A stretch of DNA of 64,000 nt from Monoplex corrugatus (GCA_030674185.1 JAPXFY010000031.1:40615032-40679031), one strand, 5' to 3'. Shown: positions 46,740-58,465, counted from the stretch's first letter. The notes: generated by a model not told the origin, from the sequence alone. Numbers and translations: made by a program.

Positions 46740-47564
46740 AGACAGACAGATGGTGATGGTGATGGTGATGGTGATGGTGGTGGTGGTGGTGATGATGATG
46801 ATGATGATGAAGCCGTCAAACAGGTCCCACTGTCGGCCTGCCTGTTCGTTGTTCAGCACCTTCATCCTGAGGGGACTGGATAAACAGATGATGATGATGA
46901 TGATGATGGTGATGGCGATGATGGTGGTGGTGGTGGTGATAATGATGATGACGATGATGGTGGTGATGACGACGACGACGACAACGATGATGATGACAAT
47001 GATGATGATGGTGATGAAGATGGTGATGATGACGATGATGGTGGTGATGATGATGACGACGACGACAACGATGATGATGACAATGATGATGATGATGGTG
47101 ATGAAGATGAAGATGAAGATGATGATGATGAAGCCGTCAGACCTGGCCACCTGCAGGTCCCACTGCTGGCCTGCCTGTTCGTTGTTCAGCACTTTCATCC
47201 CGAGGGGATTGGACAAACAGATGGTTATGGTGGTGGTGGTGCTGGGGGTGGTGACGACGAGGACGAGGACGAGGACGACGACGATGATGATGATATTGAT
47301 GATGATGATGAAGAAGAAACCGTCAGATCTGGCCACGTGCAGGTCCCACTGCTGACATGATGATGATGATGATGAGGAGGAGGATGATAACGACGACAAC
47401 GACGACGATGATGATGATGATGCCGTCAGATTTGGCCACCTGCATGTACCACTGCTGACATGATGATGATGATGGTGGTGGTGGTGGTGGTGGTGGTAAT
47501 GAAGAAGAAGAAGAAGAAGAAGAAGAAGAAGAAGAAGAAGAAGAAGAAGAAGAAGAAGAAAGAA

Positions 47565-47615
<51 letters not shown>

Positions 47616-48110
47616 GAAGAAAGAAAGAAAGAAAGGAAGAAAGAAAGGAAGAAGAAAAAGAAGAAGAAGAAGAAGAAGAAGAAGAAGAAGAAGAAGAAGA
47701 AGAAGAAGAAGAAAGAAGAAGAAGAAGAAGAAAAAGCCGTCAGATTTGGCCACCTGCATGTCCCACTGCTGACATGATGATGAAGATGATGATGACGACG
47801 ACGATGACGACGACGACGATGATGAGATGATGATGATGATGATGATGCCATCAGATTTGGCCACGTGCAGGTCCCACTGTTGTCCTGCCTGTTCGTTGTT
47901 CAGCACTTTCATCCTGATGGGACTGGAGAAACAAGATAGTAATAACGACGATGATGATGATGATGATGACGACGACGATAATGATGTCGACGACGACAAG
48001 GACGATGAAGATGACGACGACGACGATGATGACGACGACAACTACGACGATGATGACGATGAAGACGAAACAAACAGACCTGGCCCGCGAAGGCGTCCCA
48101 CTGCTGGGGT
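46740..48110 (-). repeat. Copies of the 5' half of exon 46728-46551 within GAT/GAA microsatellites
   Basis: Plus-strand blocks at about 46811-46880, 47132-47210, 47320-47355, 47423-47460, 47734-47772, 47848-47925 and perhaps 48080-48110 match the exon start (gene strand GATGAAGGTGTTGAACAACG, GTGGGACCTGCACGTGGCC). They are separated by (GAT)n, (GAC)n and a GAA/GAAA tract (47499-47735). Translated, they give KVLNNEQAG(R/Q)(Q)WDLHVAKSDG between runs of Ile, Ser or Phe. At least two copies keep an AG at the splice acceptor position (CTCAG|GATGAAGG near 46870; ATCAG|GATGAAAG near 47915). Confidence 0.9.
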
Positions 48111-48395
48111 GTATGAAGATGGCAAGAAGACGACAAAGAAGATGACAAAGAAGAGGACAGAAAAGACTATGGTCGGCCAGACGCTTGGTCAGAGGGTGGA
48201 AACAGAAAGCTTACCACCCTGATGGTGATTGGAAACTGAAAATAGGTTACATGTATATATGTTATCAATACGCTGTATGTACACATTTCATCCATGTTAT
48301 TTTCTACACTGGAAACCGTAATAGGCTAAATGTACATATTTTACCAAGGTGTCATTTTCTATACGGTGCACAATTTTAGCATATATTGGAAATTG
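48111..48395. other. Unassigned intronic sequence
   Basis: Two partly similar blocks (GGAAACTGAAAATAGGTTAC...TTATCAATAC near 48229 and GGAAACCGTAATAGGCTAAA...TTTTACCAAG near 48311) suggest a decayed ~80-bp duplication. Nothing else is seen. Confidence 0.4.
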
Positions 48396-48399
48396 AAAC

Positions 48400-50825
48400 A
48401 TAAGTACAACGTTAACCAACAAACATCCACAGACAACCATAAATCATGTAAAACAACAAACAATAAGACAACCATAAAATATGTAGGCTACAACAACAAG
48501 CAGAAGACAACCGTACAACACGTATAACAATGCAACCATAAAATATGCACGACAACAAACAAAAGACAGCCATAAAAACATGTGGAACAACAAACAACAG
48601 ACAACCATAAATCAGGCAGAAGACAGAAAGCAACAAACAACAGACAACCATAAAACGTAGAACAACAAACAACAGACAACCATAAATCAGGCAGAAGACA
48701 GAAAGCAACAAACAACAGACAACCATAAAACGTAGAACAACTAGCAACAAGCAACCATAAAACACGCAGAAGACAGAAAGCAACAAACAACAGACAACCA
48801 TAAAACGTAGAACAACTAGCAACAAGCAACCATAAAACACGCAGAAGACAGAAAGCAACAAACAACAGACAACCATAAAACGTAGAACAACAAACAACAG
48901 ACAACCATAAATCAGGCAGAAGACAGAAAGCAACAAACAACAGACAACCATAAAACGTAGAACAACTAGCAACAGGCAACCATAAAACACGCAGAAGACA
49001 GAAAGCAACAAACAACAGACAACCATAAAACGTAGAACAACAAACAACAGGCAACATAAAACACGCAGAAGACAGAAAGCAACAAACAACAGACAACCAT
49101 AAAACACGCAGAAGACAGAAAGCAACAAACAACAGACAACCATAAAAACACGCAGAACACAGAAAGCAACAAACAACAGACAACCATAAAACACGCAAAA
49201 CACAGAAAGCAACAAACAACAGACAACCATAAAACACGCAGAAGACAGAAAGCAACAAACAACAGACAACCATAAAACGTAGAACAACTAGCAACAGGCA
49301 ACCATAAAAAACACGCAAAACACAGAAAGCAACAAACAACAGACAACCATAAAACGTAGAACAACTAGCAACAGGCAACCATAAAAAACACGCAGAACAC
49401 AGAAAGCAACAAACAACAGACAACCATAAAAAACACGCAGAACACAGAAAGCAACAAACAACAGACAACCATAAAACGTAGAACAACTAGCAACAGGCAA
49501 CCATAAAAAACACGCAGAACACAGAAAGCAACAAACAACAGACAACCATAAAAAACACGCAGAACACAGAAAGCAACAAACAACAGACAACCATAAAAAA
49601 ACACGCAAAACACAGAAAGCAACAAACAACAGACAACCATAAAACACGCAAAACACAGAAAGCAACAAACAACAGACAACCATAAAACACGCAAAACACA
49701 GAAAGCAACAAACAACAGACAACCATAAAACGTAGAACAACAAACAACAGACAACCATAAAACGTAGAACAACTAGCAACAGGCAACCATAAAACACGCA
49801 GAAGACAGAAAGCAACAAACAACAGACAACCATAAAACGTAGAACAACAAACAACAGGCAACCATAAAACACGCAGAAGACAGAAAGCAACAAACAAAAG
49901 ACAACCATAAAACGTAGAACAACTAGCAACAAGCAACCATAAAACACGCAGAAGACAGAAAGCAACAAACAACAGACAACCATAAAACGTAGAACAACTA
50001 GCAACAGGCAACCATAAAAAACACGCAAAACACAGAAAGCAACAAACAACAGGCAACCATAAAAAACACGCAGAAGACAGAAAGCAACAAACAACAGACA
50101 ACCATAAAACGTAGAACAACTATCAACAGGCAACCATAAAAAACGCAAAACACAGAAAGCAACAAACAACAGACAACCATCAAACGTAGAACAACTAGCA
50201 ACAGGCAACCATAAAAAACACGCAAAACACAGAAAGCAACAAACAACAGACAACCATAAAACGTAGAACAACTAGCAACAGGCAACCATAAAAAACACGC
50301 AAAACACAGAAAGCAACAAACAACAGACAACCATAAAACGTAGAACAACTATCAACAGGCAACCATAAAAAACACGCAAAACACAGAAAGCAACAAACAA
50401 CAGACAACCATAAAACGTAGAACAACTAGCAACAGGCAACCATAAAACACGCAGAACACAGAAAGCAACAAACAACAGACAACCATAAAACGTAGAACAA
50501 CTAGCAACAGGCAACCATAAAACACGCAGAACACAGAAAGCAACAAACAACAGACAACCATAAAACGTAGAACAACTAGCAACAGGCAACCATAAAACAC
50601 GCAGAACACAGAAAGCAACAAACAACAGACAACCATAAAACGTAGAACAACTAGCAACAGGCAACCATAAAAAACACGCAAAACACAGAAAGCAACAAAC
50701 AACAGACAACCATAAAACGTAGAACAACTATCAACAGGCAACCATAAAACACGCAGAACACAGAAAACAACGAAAAACAGACAACCAGGAAATATGCAGA
50801 ACAAGCATCAGACAATCATTAAACA
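48400..50825. repeat. Composite ~77-bp minisatellite, about 32 copies
   Basis: Two sub-units alternate: AACCATAAAACGTAGAACAA + CTAGCAACAGGC (32 bp) and AACCATAAAAAACACGCAAA + ACACAGAAAGCAACAAACAA + CAGAC (45 bp). The minus strand is open for hundreds of codons as MVVCCLLLSVFCVFYGCLL-like hydrophobic peptides. This is a repeat effect, not a membrane protein. Confidence 0.96.
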
Positions 50826-50827
50826 TG

Positions 50828-51010
50828 CAGTTTCAGTTTCAGTTTCAGTTTCTCAAGATGACGTCTCCGCGCTCGGAATGAATTCCATATACGTTGGGAT
50901 GCCATATGCACAAACGTCACAGGTGCCATGTGATGATGATCATGGCACAAGCCTTAAACCTGCACATAAACCCATGGGCTGACCAGGTCCTGAGGCCCTA
51001 CCCAGCCTAT
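50828..51010 (+). mobile_element. SINE-like element with (GTTTCA)n head
   Basis: The sequence starts CAGTTTCAGTTTCAGTTTCT, then CAAGATGACGTCTCCGCGCT and CGGAATGAATTCCATATACG, and ends near GCTGACCAGGTCCTGAGGCC. I recall this opening from dispersed repeats in marine gastropods. Classification is from memory and the central domain is not assigned. It abuts the end of the 77-bp array. Confidence 0.6.
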
Positions 51011-51184
51011 GTTTGACCTTGTCTATATTTTTGTACTAGCATTGTATCAGCCTATCATTGGAACAATCTTGGTTGCATGTAAACTGACATGTGTATCTGT
51101 ATGTCTTATCTTCAAAGAAAAGAACAGATAAAATAAATACAGTGAATAAATAATTGAAGTTCTGAATCACAACTATCCACTCAT

Positions 51185-51493
51185 AAAATATGCAGAACAA
51201 CAACAACAACAACCATAATAAAAAGCATAATAATAATAATAATGATGATAATAATAATAATAATGACGATGATGATGATAATAATAATAACAACATTAAC
51301 AACAATAATAATAATGATAATAATAACAACAACAATAATAATAATAATAGAATAACAACAACAACAATAATAATAATAATGATAATAATAATAATAACAA
51401 TAATAATAATAATAATAATAGTAATAATAATAATAGAATAACACCACCACCAACAACAACAATAACAATAACAACAACAACAATAATAATAAT

Positions 51494-51547
<54 letters not shown>
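51185..51547. repeat. (AAC)n and (AAT)n microsatellite
   Basis: Trinucleotide AAC, AAT and GAT runs alternate for about 360 bp. Asn-rich and Leu-rich frames are artefacts. Confidence 0.96.
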
Positions 51548-51549
<2 letters not shown>

Positions 51550-51847
51550 GACCACTAATCACTAAATGAAGCACAATTCCAGAACCAAAAAGCACATGCT
51601 GCCAGTTCCAATAGAAGGGTCAACCATCAGCCACGTTGGTTATAAAGAAAAAAGTTGGCATGATGTATGTGTCCACTCTAGTTTGCATTGTGCACTGCAC
51701 TGAGACACGTGTGTTCTATAGTTCTCATCAGTTTTGTTTAAAACACACATGTTTTTCAATCATGCACAAGCATATGATAGGCTATGTGAACTGACTTCAT
51801 CTGGTTATCCATCCATCCTCCTCACCACTTTCATAATCATCATCGTC

Positions 51848-51881
<34 letters not shown>

Positions 51882-51955
51882 TCAACACTATCACCATCAC
51901 CGTCACCATGGGCACCACCATGACCACCACCAACATCGCACCCCCCCCCCCCCCT
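51548..51955. other. Intronic spacer ending in (CAC/CAT)n and poly-C
   Basis: Apart from a CAC/CAT-rich tract (51840-51935) and a run of 14 C (51942-51955) directly after the exon donor, nothing is identified. Confidence 0.5.
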
Positions 51956-51968
51956 TCTTTGACCTTAC

Positions 51969-52194
51969 ATGCGCTGGTCCTTGATGAGGTTATATTTGGT
52001 ATGGCAGGTGGTGCGGTCCCTCTCTCTCCTCAGTTTCCTCAGGATGTTTCCGTTCCTGACACTTTCCTGAAACTGTTCCTCCAGGATCCTCCTCTGCTCC
52101 GCTTGTTTCTCTGCCTCCCTCATGGCAACCGCCATGGCCCCCGCCACCTTCCATTTGGCCATATTCTGGCGGTGACGTTGGGTTTGACCCAAAC
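51969..52194 (-). CDS. ODAD1-like coiled-coil protein, exon (most N-terminal found)
   Basis: A strong acceptor TTGTTTGTCTTTAG (52195) and donor GCGCAT|GTAAGG (51968) define 226 bp. Two leading bases complete a codon; then LGQTQRHRQNMAKWKVAGAM, AVAMREAEKQAEQRRILEEQ, FQESVRNGNILRKLRRERDR, TTCHTKYNLIKDQR. It leaves AT, which the next exon turns into ATG (Met). It is GC-rich and charged, with helical heptad-like spacing. No family motif is recognisable, so its membership rests on strand, phase and spacing. An upstream exon must exist, because the frame enters in mid-codon. Confidence 0.78.
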
Positions 52195-52252
52195 CTAAAG
52201 ACAAACAACAGTTGTGAATGTCCCTGTATTCAAGGCTTGAGGTGAAACAGAC

Positions 52253-52824
52253 ATCCCCCCCCCCCCCCCCCCCCCCCCCCCCGTGGGGATGCCAGGGGCT
52301 CTTTCAGTGTAAATAGTATCCCCACTTTCCGGAAATTCTGCACTAGAAATTTCCTCTTTTCTGTCACTCGCTTTGTTTCTTTCTTGTTCCTTTGCTTTCT
52401 GTCATTTCTTTCTATCATTTTCTGCCTTGCTGGTCCATTCACTTGTATATGTTCAATAAAGTCTTACATACTTTTTCTTGGGACTGATAATTGGGTACAC
52501 ATGTATTAAATGCATTTTTGGCTCTAGGGAGGTGAGATATGCGGAAGCAATTTTAGGTAATGTATGCCTGTTTTTAGGTATGTTTTGGTGTCATCAGGTA
52601 TTCTTAAGTTTGTGTTCAGGTGTGTTTTTTAAATACCCTATGCGATAAATTGGACGGAATGGTCAATGCCAGGGGCATGTCCTCAGATTATGTGCGAGAA
52701 TGCATTGATATATGTACTTTTTTTTTTCTTTCTGTTGAAGTTTTGTATGTTTTGAAGCCGTCATATTCCTGATATGGCTCTACGCAGTCGGCTGGGCTTC
52801 GAACAACAATAACAACAACAATAG
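52253..52824 (+). mobile_element. 'GGGCTTTAAACAA' dispersed repeat, copy 4
   Basis: Preceded by a run of about 29 C, it starts GTGGGGATGCCAGGGGCTCT and ends GGCTGGGCTTCGAACAACAA, followed by a CAA tail. It is near full length (about 545 bp without the C run). Confidence 0.9.
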
Positions 52825-52829
52825 ACAGA

Positions 52830-53054
52830 CATGAAGTGGTCCACAAGCTGCACTCCAACGTCTGCCACAAGCCTTTCAACGCTTTCACATCATTCCTGCT
52901 ACATATCCAAACCAAAGGTAGATTAAAGTTTTCCCCTAACCCTGAAGGTTTAAAAGGAAACGAAGTGATAAGAGACCTCAACTTTTCTCAGGACCAACGT
53001 ATTGAGTGTGGTGCCCGTCTCTTTTCCTTCACTGCCTGCCTTCCCTATGCCTGA
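52830..53054 (+). CDS. Unrecognised short open frame
   Basis: A frame reads EVVHKLHSNVCHKPFNAFTS, FLLHIQTKGRLKFSPNPEGL, KGNEVIRDLNFSQDQRIECG and ARLFSFTACLPYA before a stop. Composition is protein-like rather than repeat-like and it starts right after a dispersed-repeat tail. I see no initiation context, splice signals or family. It may be a fragment of a mobile element or a retrocopy. Confidence 0.25.
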   Translation, partial: HEVVHKLHSNVCHKPFNAFTSFLLHIQTKGRLKFSPNPEGLKGNEVIRDLNFSQDQRIECGARLFSFTACLPYA

Positions 53055-53324
53055 ACAGGCCCTGATACTAGGTAATCACAGCTGGATGGTCTGGAGGCTA
53101 TAGGCACAAACCCACACTATCAGACCTGAACAACGAGAGCTCCACCACTACGTCAAGCAGGCCCACTATGAGGTACTCAGGTAGTGCGTTATGTAATTCC
53201 TCTTTTAGGTCTACATTAAGTAGGCCTATAGCAGATACTGCAAGAGTATACCACTACATTATACAACCATAAAACACATGAAACAACAAGTAACAGACAA
53301 CCACTGCCACCACTACAGTATATA

Positions 53325-53413
53325 ATATATATATATATATATTATATATATATATTATATATATTATATATATATATACATATATATATACACACACATT
53401 GTGTGTGTGTGTG

Positions 53414-53490
<77 letters not shown>
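53325..53490. repeat. (TA)n and (GT)n microsatellites
   Basis: TA-rich at 53325-53390, GT runs at 53400-53489. Confidence 0.95.
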
Positions 53491-53548
53491 AAGTCATGCT
53501 CTTCATAATACTGGTTGGTTCTTTTGATAAACATGTGGTCTCTTCTCC

Positions 53549-54092
53549 CTGTAGGGATGCTGGGGACTCTCTCGGTATAAACAGTATTCCCATTTTCTGG
53601 AAATTCTGTGCTAGAAATTTCCTCTTTCTGTTCTCTCTTTGTTTCTCCCCTTTTCCTTTGCTTTCTTCGTAGCATTTTCTGCCTTGCTGGTCCATTCACC
53701 TGCATGTGTTCGATAAAGTCTTACATACTTTCTCTTAGAATTGATAATTGGGGGTGCTTACGTTAAATGCATTTTTGGTTCTAGGGAAATAAAATATGCG
53801 GAAGCAATTTTCGGTAATTTAGGCCCGTTTTTATATATGTTTTAATGTCCTTAGTTCTGTTTAAATTTGCATTCAGGTACGTTTTTTCTAAATCCCCTGT
53901 GTGATAAATTGGACGACGTGACCAACGCCAGGGGCATGTCCTAAGATTATGTGCGCGAATGCATTGATGTGTGCTATATTTTCTTTTCCCATTTTTTCTT
54001 GTTGAAGTATTGGGAATGTTTTGCAACGGTTTTAGCCCTGATATGGCTCTACGCAGTCGGCTGGGCTTTAAACAAAAATAACAGTAACAGTA
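53549..54092 (+). mobile_element. 'GGGCTTTAAACAA' dispersed repeat, copy 5
   Basis: The copy starts CCCTGTAGGGATGCTGGGGA and ends GGCTGGGCTTTAAACAAAAA followed by (TAACAG)3. More diverged than copy 4. Confidence 0.88.
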
Positions 54093-54796
54093 ACGTGGTC
54101 TCTAGATCTTATAATCTCAAGCGGATCTGTCCCTGCCTGCAACATTACAAACTGGCCTGTTTGCCGCCTATAGCTAATGCTTTCATCATTCTGGTTGTGT
54201 GAGCTTGATGTTTCTTTGGTTCTTAGCTTCCCCCCCCCCCCCCCCTTCTCCCCAACTCTCCGTAGCATTTTGCGTGGGCTCTGTCACTAGTGTCAAATGA
54301 TATTTGCTGGTAGATCTGGTGAATCGCCTATGGAATTGTCCGTGTGCTATGATTCCTTGAGTAGAACTGTTTTCTCCGAATAATTTTTACGTGTAGAAAC
54401 ACTGTTACAGTTTACATTGCTCAGAAATTAAATATTCATGACGACATGAGCCCAAAAAAATGAGACGATTTAAAATTATAGTCGTAAGCCTAAGCTTTAG
54501 GTAGCCAACACTACAGTCAAACAGTGTGTGTGTGTTGTGTGTGTTGTGTGGTGTGTGGTGTGTGAATAGTTCGTTATGATCTGGTAATAAACGATAGCTT
54601 AGCTGGTCTGACTTGCCTAAAGCATTTCAGATGATCGCATCCAATCTTAGTCAAACCGTTGACATAACAGAAAAGGGAAACCACTCTACATGTTCAACTG
54701 CCAACTTCAAGGGATGTCAATACAAATGAGTACAATCGTATCTATATTCGCCATGTAAATGAATTACGAAGTTTATGTGTTACTTTTCAACCGTTT

Positions 54797-54798
<2 letters not shown>
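54093..54798. other. Non-coding spacer with poly-C and a GT tract
   Basis: A poly-C tract lies at 54231-54245 and GT-rich sequence at 54523-54562. The remaining sequence shows no supported exon. Confidence 0.45.
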
Positions 54799-54850
<52 letters not shown>

Positions 54851-54970
54851 TGTGGTGTGTGTGTGTGTGTGTGTGTGCGTGCGTGCGTGTGTGCGTGCGT
54901 GCGTGGTGTGTTGTGTGTGTGTGTGTGTGTGTGGTGTGTGGTGTGAGAGAAAGAGAGAGAGAGAGAGAGA
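54799..54970. repeat. (GT)n and (GA)n microsatellites
   Basis: GT with GTGC interruptions to about 54945, then GA to 54970. Confidence 0.95.
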
Positions 54971-55084
54971 TGAAAAATGTGAGATATGATAATATATGAT
55001 ATGATCTGAAATGATACGACAACATATTATATGATACTGATAAGTCAATGATGTGTGGTACTTCACTGGTACGACACACAATTA

Positions 55085-56075
55085 TCACACTGACGATACA
55101 AAACTATATCATATGACAAGGTTGCCAATGTTAATTTAATTCAACAGGACTTGCTAATACTACAAAACTGGTCAGATACTTGGAATTTATATTTTAATGT
55201 TTCAAAATGCCATGTTTGGTAAGAAGAATATTAGACGAGAATATTTCATGAAAATTGGAAATGATGTACAGAAAATTAGGCTAGTGTGTGTGAAACGGAG
55301 AAAGACTTGGGAGTTACATTTGATAGTGAATTATCCTTTGACCTGCACATTAAAAGAGTAGCAAATAGGGCTAACCAAATGATAGGAATTATCAAAAGAA
55401 CATTTTTGTACATAAATAAACATACATTTTTAATGTTGTATAAGGCTTTTGTTAGACCACATTTAGAATACGCAAGTGTTGTTTGGAATCCGTATTTATA
55501 AGACAGTCAAAAATGATTGAAAATGTACAAAGAAGGGCAACTAGGCTGCTTATAGAGTGTAAAAATATGAGTTATGAAGAAAGGCTTAAGTTTTTAAAAC
55601 TTCATTCACTGAAAGGTAGGAGGGTTAGGGGGGGATTTAATACAGGTATACAAAATAATGAATGGGATGGATAAGCTATCAGTTGAAACATTTTTTTCCT
55701 TTCCACAAGCTAGTATAAGAAGGAATACTGAAGGTAAAATATTTGTTAAACGCAGAAATACTAGATCTAACACAAGAGCGTTTTGTTTTTCTAACAGAAT
55801 TGTTAAATCGTGGAATAAAATTCCTTTTGAAATTAAATTTACTAACAGCATTAACAAATTCAAAAATTTCCTGGATGATGACGCAGAATTCAAAATTTTA
55901 TTAAAAAAAATAGACTGAAGCAGATTTGCTCAAGTATGAATATTAAGGCATGCTTTTCAGACCCCGATGAAGAAAGCGTAAAACAAAAAAGATAGGCGTT
56001 TAAAAGGCCAGAAGGCCTAGATCTAGGCTACGAGCCAGCCCTCAGCTACTACTATTACTACACACTAGATCTAAC
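55085..56075 (+). mobile_element. CR1/jockey-like non-LTR retrotransposon fragment
   Basis: The fragment starts at a degraded RT motif C (T-D-D-T-K-L near 55092) and continues through the post-RT region to a 3' UTR with AAGGCCAGAAGGCC and a (CTA)n-like tail (56050-56075). It has at least three frame changes. It is not related in sequence to families A and B or to the L2-like element. Confidence 0.8.
55286..55918 (+). pseudogene. Broken RT C-terminal region (CR1/jockey-like)
   Basis: Frames in succession read EKDLGVTFDSELSFDLHIKR (the usual L-G-V-x-x-D/S block), LYKAFVRPHLEYASVVWNPY, a stop, then KMIENVQRRATRLLIECKNM, SYEERLKFLKLHSLKGRRVR, a shift, and RNTRSNTRAFCFSNRIVKSW, NKIPFEIKFTNSINKFKNFL. 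These are the hallmark C-terminal segments R-P-x-L-E-Y-x-S-x-V-W-x-P, V-Q-R-R-A-T and R-V-V-x-x-W-N-x-L-P. The stop near 55501 and the shift near 55660 make it a pseudogene. Confidence 0.88.
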
Positions 56076-56755
56076 CCAGCGTGAGTAACTGTAGGCCTAG
56101 GTGATAAGATCTAGATTAATAATCTTAGATCTACTGACCTTCGATGTTTACCAGCGAGCCTTTTCAGTGATTAGAAAAACTAAAATGTCTGGTACCGGCG
56201 ATTTCTTATTCACTTAGCTGCTTTACATTAAAACTTTTGGTTTAGCCGTGAACACCACAAAACCTATCCCAGTAAACATAACTGTATCCAGGACCATCTT
56301 GGAGCTTGGTGCCGGCTGTTTCCGGTGCACCGGAACTGTAGAATTATCACAGAATACGTCAATGGGGTGTAGAATGACGTTATTCTAGTTACAAGTGGCG
56401 TGCATAATAAGGTCATATGACGTAAAATCCGCTTACAATTCCCGTTTTCTTCTTGTTTGCGTTTTTTGTTTGTTAGATATTTGTTTGGTTGATTGATTCG
56501 TTGTTGCAAGGTCTTGTCTGTTTAGTTTGTTACTTAATCAGTTGCGTGGTTCGTTGGTGTATAGGCCTAATAACATTTGATTTTGCACACAAAAAAAGTC
56601 GTTTTCTGTAGATTTTTGTCAGCAGTTTTGGTAGCCACTCTACCTGAGACCGTTAGCAAGAAGTAAAAATAAATGAATATATAAATAAATAAATACAAAA
56701 GTAAATAAATAAATGAATACAAGAAAAGAAAACCCGCGCCGTTAGTAATTTTAAT
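56076..56755. other. Non-coding spacer with AAAT tract
   Basis: Contains a (TAAA)n tract at 56665-56725. I see no gene. Confidence 0.45.
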
Positions 56756-56815
56756 GACAGATTTGGGTGGAGCGCATACGGAAACGTCCGGGTGCGATGA
56801 ATCCCTCTTCTAAAA
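56756..56815. repeat. Dispersed fragment shared with 25547-25600
   Basis: GACAGATTTGGGTGGAGCGC...GGGTGCGATGAATCCCTCTT aligns with the island inside the 40-bp minisatellite. No larger element can be delimited from two copies. Confidence 0.55.
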
Positions 56816-56998
56816 AGTTCAAATTCACAACAAACCTGAGCTTTGACAGAAATGCGACACGCTTTTCAAGTAGAAAATGTTGCAGTTTTTGGTCTAGTGG
56901 CTGCGAATGATTCACTTCAGATCTAAACTATATCATTTGATTGTAAACGATATGGGCACATACGGGACAAATAAAACGTTCAAGGCACCAGAAGTATT

Positions 56999-57223
56999 TT
57001 GTTTACCCTGTGCCCATTGAAAGAAATATGGCAGAAAATTGCCAAATATCTGAAACAGTTTGATATATTTGTTGGAGCCACGTACGGTGAAAAGATGAAC
57101 GTACAAATGTGTTATTCTTCTGAATCTGGTTGGAAGAGAAGCACTTGGAAAAAGAAAAGAATTTTCACAGACGCTGAAGAAATTAGAAATGCGCTTAACG
57201 AAATCATCAACCAAGGCTGCTGA
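56999..57223 (+). CDS. Unrecognised short open frame
   Basis: 74 codons: FTLCPLKEIWQKIAKYLKQF, DIFVGATYGEKMNVQMCYSS, ESGWKRSTWKKKRIFTDAEE, IRNALNEIINQGC. It looks protein-like, but I cannot place it. It ends about 85 bp before a dispersed repeat and may be the coding tail of a mobile element. No splice or start evidence. Confidence 0.25.
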   Translation: MFTLCPLKEIWQKIAKYLKQFDIFVGATYGEKMNVQMCYSSESGWKRSTWKKKRIFTDAEEIRNALNEIINQGC

Positions 57224-57309
57224 GAGACCAGAAAATTTGGCAGTGTTGAAGTGAAAATTTAGAGAATTTTGCTGTCCGTTCTGTTATTTTTACTGCAATG
57301 GTTATTTTT

Positions 57310-57808
57310 GTTTAAAGCCCAGCCGACTGTGTAGAGCCCTATCGGGGCTATAACTATTTCAAATCATACTTGAAGTTGAATACACATATCAATACAATTG
57401 CACACATAATCTAAGGGAAATCCCCTGACGTTGACCATTCCGTCCTATTTATCAAACAGGGGATTTAAAAAACATACCTCAATACACATTTAAACACAAC
57501 TAAGGACACTAAAACATAAAAACGGGCCTTAATTACCTGACATTGCTTCCGCATATCTCATTTCCCTAGAGCCAAGAACGCACTCAACACATGTGCCCAG
57601 TCATCAATCCTAAGAGAAAGTGCGTAAGACTTTATCAAACACATACAGGTGAATAGACTAGCAAGGCAGAAAATGATAGGAAGAAATGACAGAAAGCAAA
57701 GGAATAAAGCAGAAACAAAGAGAGCGACAGAACGGAGGAAATTTCTAGCACAGAATTTCCAGGTGGGGATACCATTTATACTGAAAGAGCCCCTGGCATC
57801 CCCACAGG
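57310..57808 (-). mobile_element. 'GGGCTTTAAACAA' dispersed repeat, copy 6 (minus)
   Basis: It begins TGTTTAAAGCCCAGCCGACT and ends GCATCCCCACAGGGG, the reverse of copies 1-5. Confidence 0.9.
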
Positions 57809-58055
57809 GGAAAAATGCACTTAATACATGTACACAATTATCAGTCCCAAGAGAAAAGTATGTAAGACTTTTATCAAATACATACAGGTGACTGGACCAG
57901 CAAGGTAGAAAATGATAGGAAGAAATGACAGGAAGCAAAGGAACAAGGCAGAAACAAAGAGAATGACAGAAAAGAGGACAATTTCTAGCACAGAATTTCC
58001 ATAAGGTAGGGATACTATTTATCCTGACAGAACCCCTGGCATCCCACAGAGGAAG
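57809..58055 (-). mobile_element. Second 5' half of the same repeat in tandem
   Basis: From ATGCACTTAATACATGTACA to ACAGAACCCCTGGCATCCC, this repeats the 5' ~245 bp of the element next to copy 6. The unit boundary lies at the AGTGCATTTTTGGCTC region. Copy 7 shows the same kind of 5' re-iteration. Confidence 0.85.
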
Positions 58056-58465
58056 CTTTTTAAGAAGAGAGATCCTAAACTGCATCAAACAATAAAACTT
58101 TGTCAAATCCCAAGAAAGAACAGAGAAACAGAATGAGGAAACTGCAGCTCCAAAAGCTGTTTGACAGCGTGGAAAATGAGACCAATTCCACTAACAGCGC
58201 TTGCACGTAATTTGTTCTAGAAGATTTGAAAAAAAATCTTCACCCTTTAGGTTACAGCTGGTACCCATGCTGGATCGAAGCCAGGCCTCGTGATTGGAAA
58301 TCCTGTGTCTGAAGTAATCAGTTATTGTGCCTGTCATTATATGGCTTGGTCGTCTTGGATTTTTCTCTGTGTGCTTTTGTGTGTATGTACACGTGTGTAA
58401 ACTGTGGTGTGTGTTTCTTCTTTGATTTAATGTCTTTTCACTATGAGTGATATCAGCCGATGTGG

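Noticed and set aside
41382..48222. Asp-rich, Met-rich and Ser-rich open frames such as poly-Asp tracts
   Set aside because: They are explained by GAT/GAC trinucleotide repeats read in different frames, although exon fragments are embedded in them.
48412..50804. Several long minus-strand frames rich in CLLLSVFCVFYGCLL that look like multi-pass membrane proteins
   Set aside because: They are translation of the 77-bp minisatellite in overlapping frames. Hydrophobicity comes from the A-rich unit read antisense.
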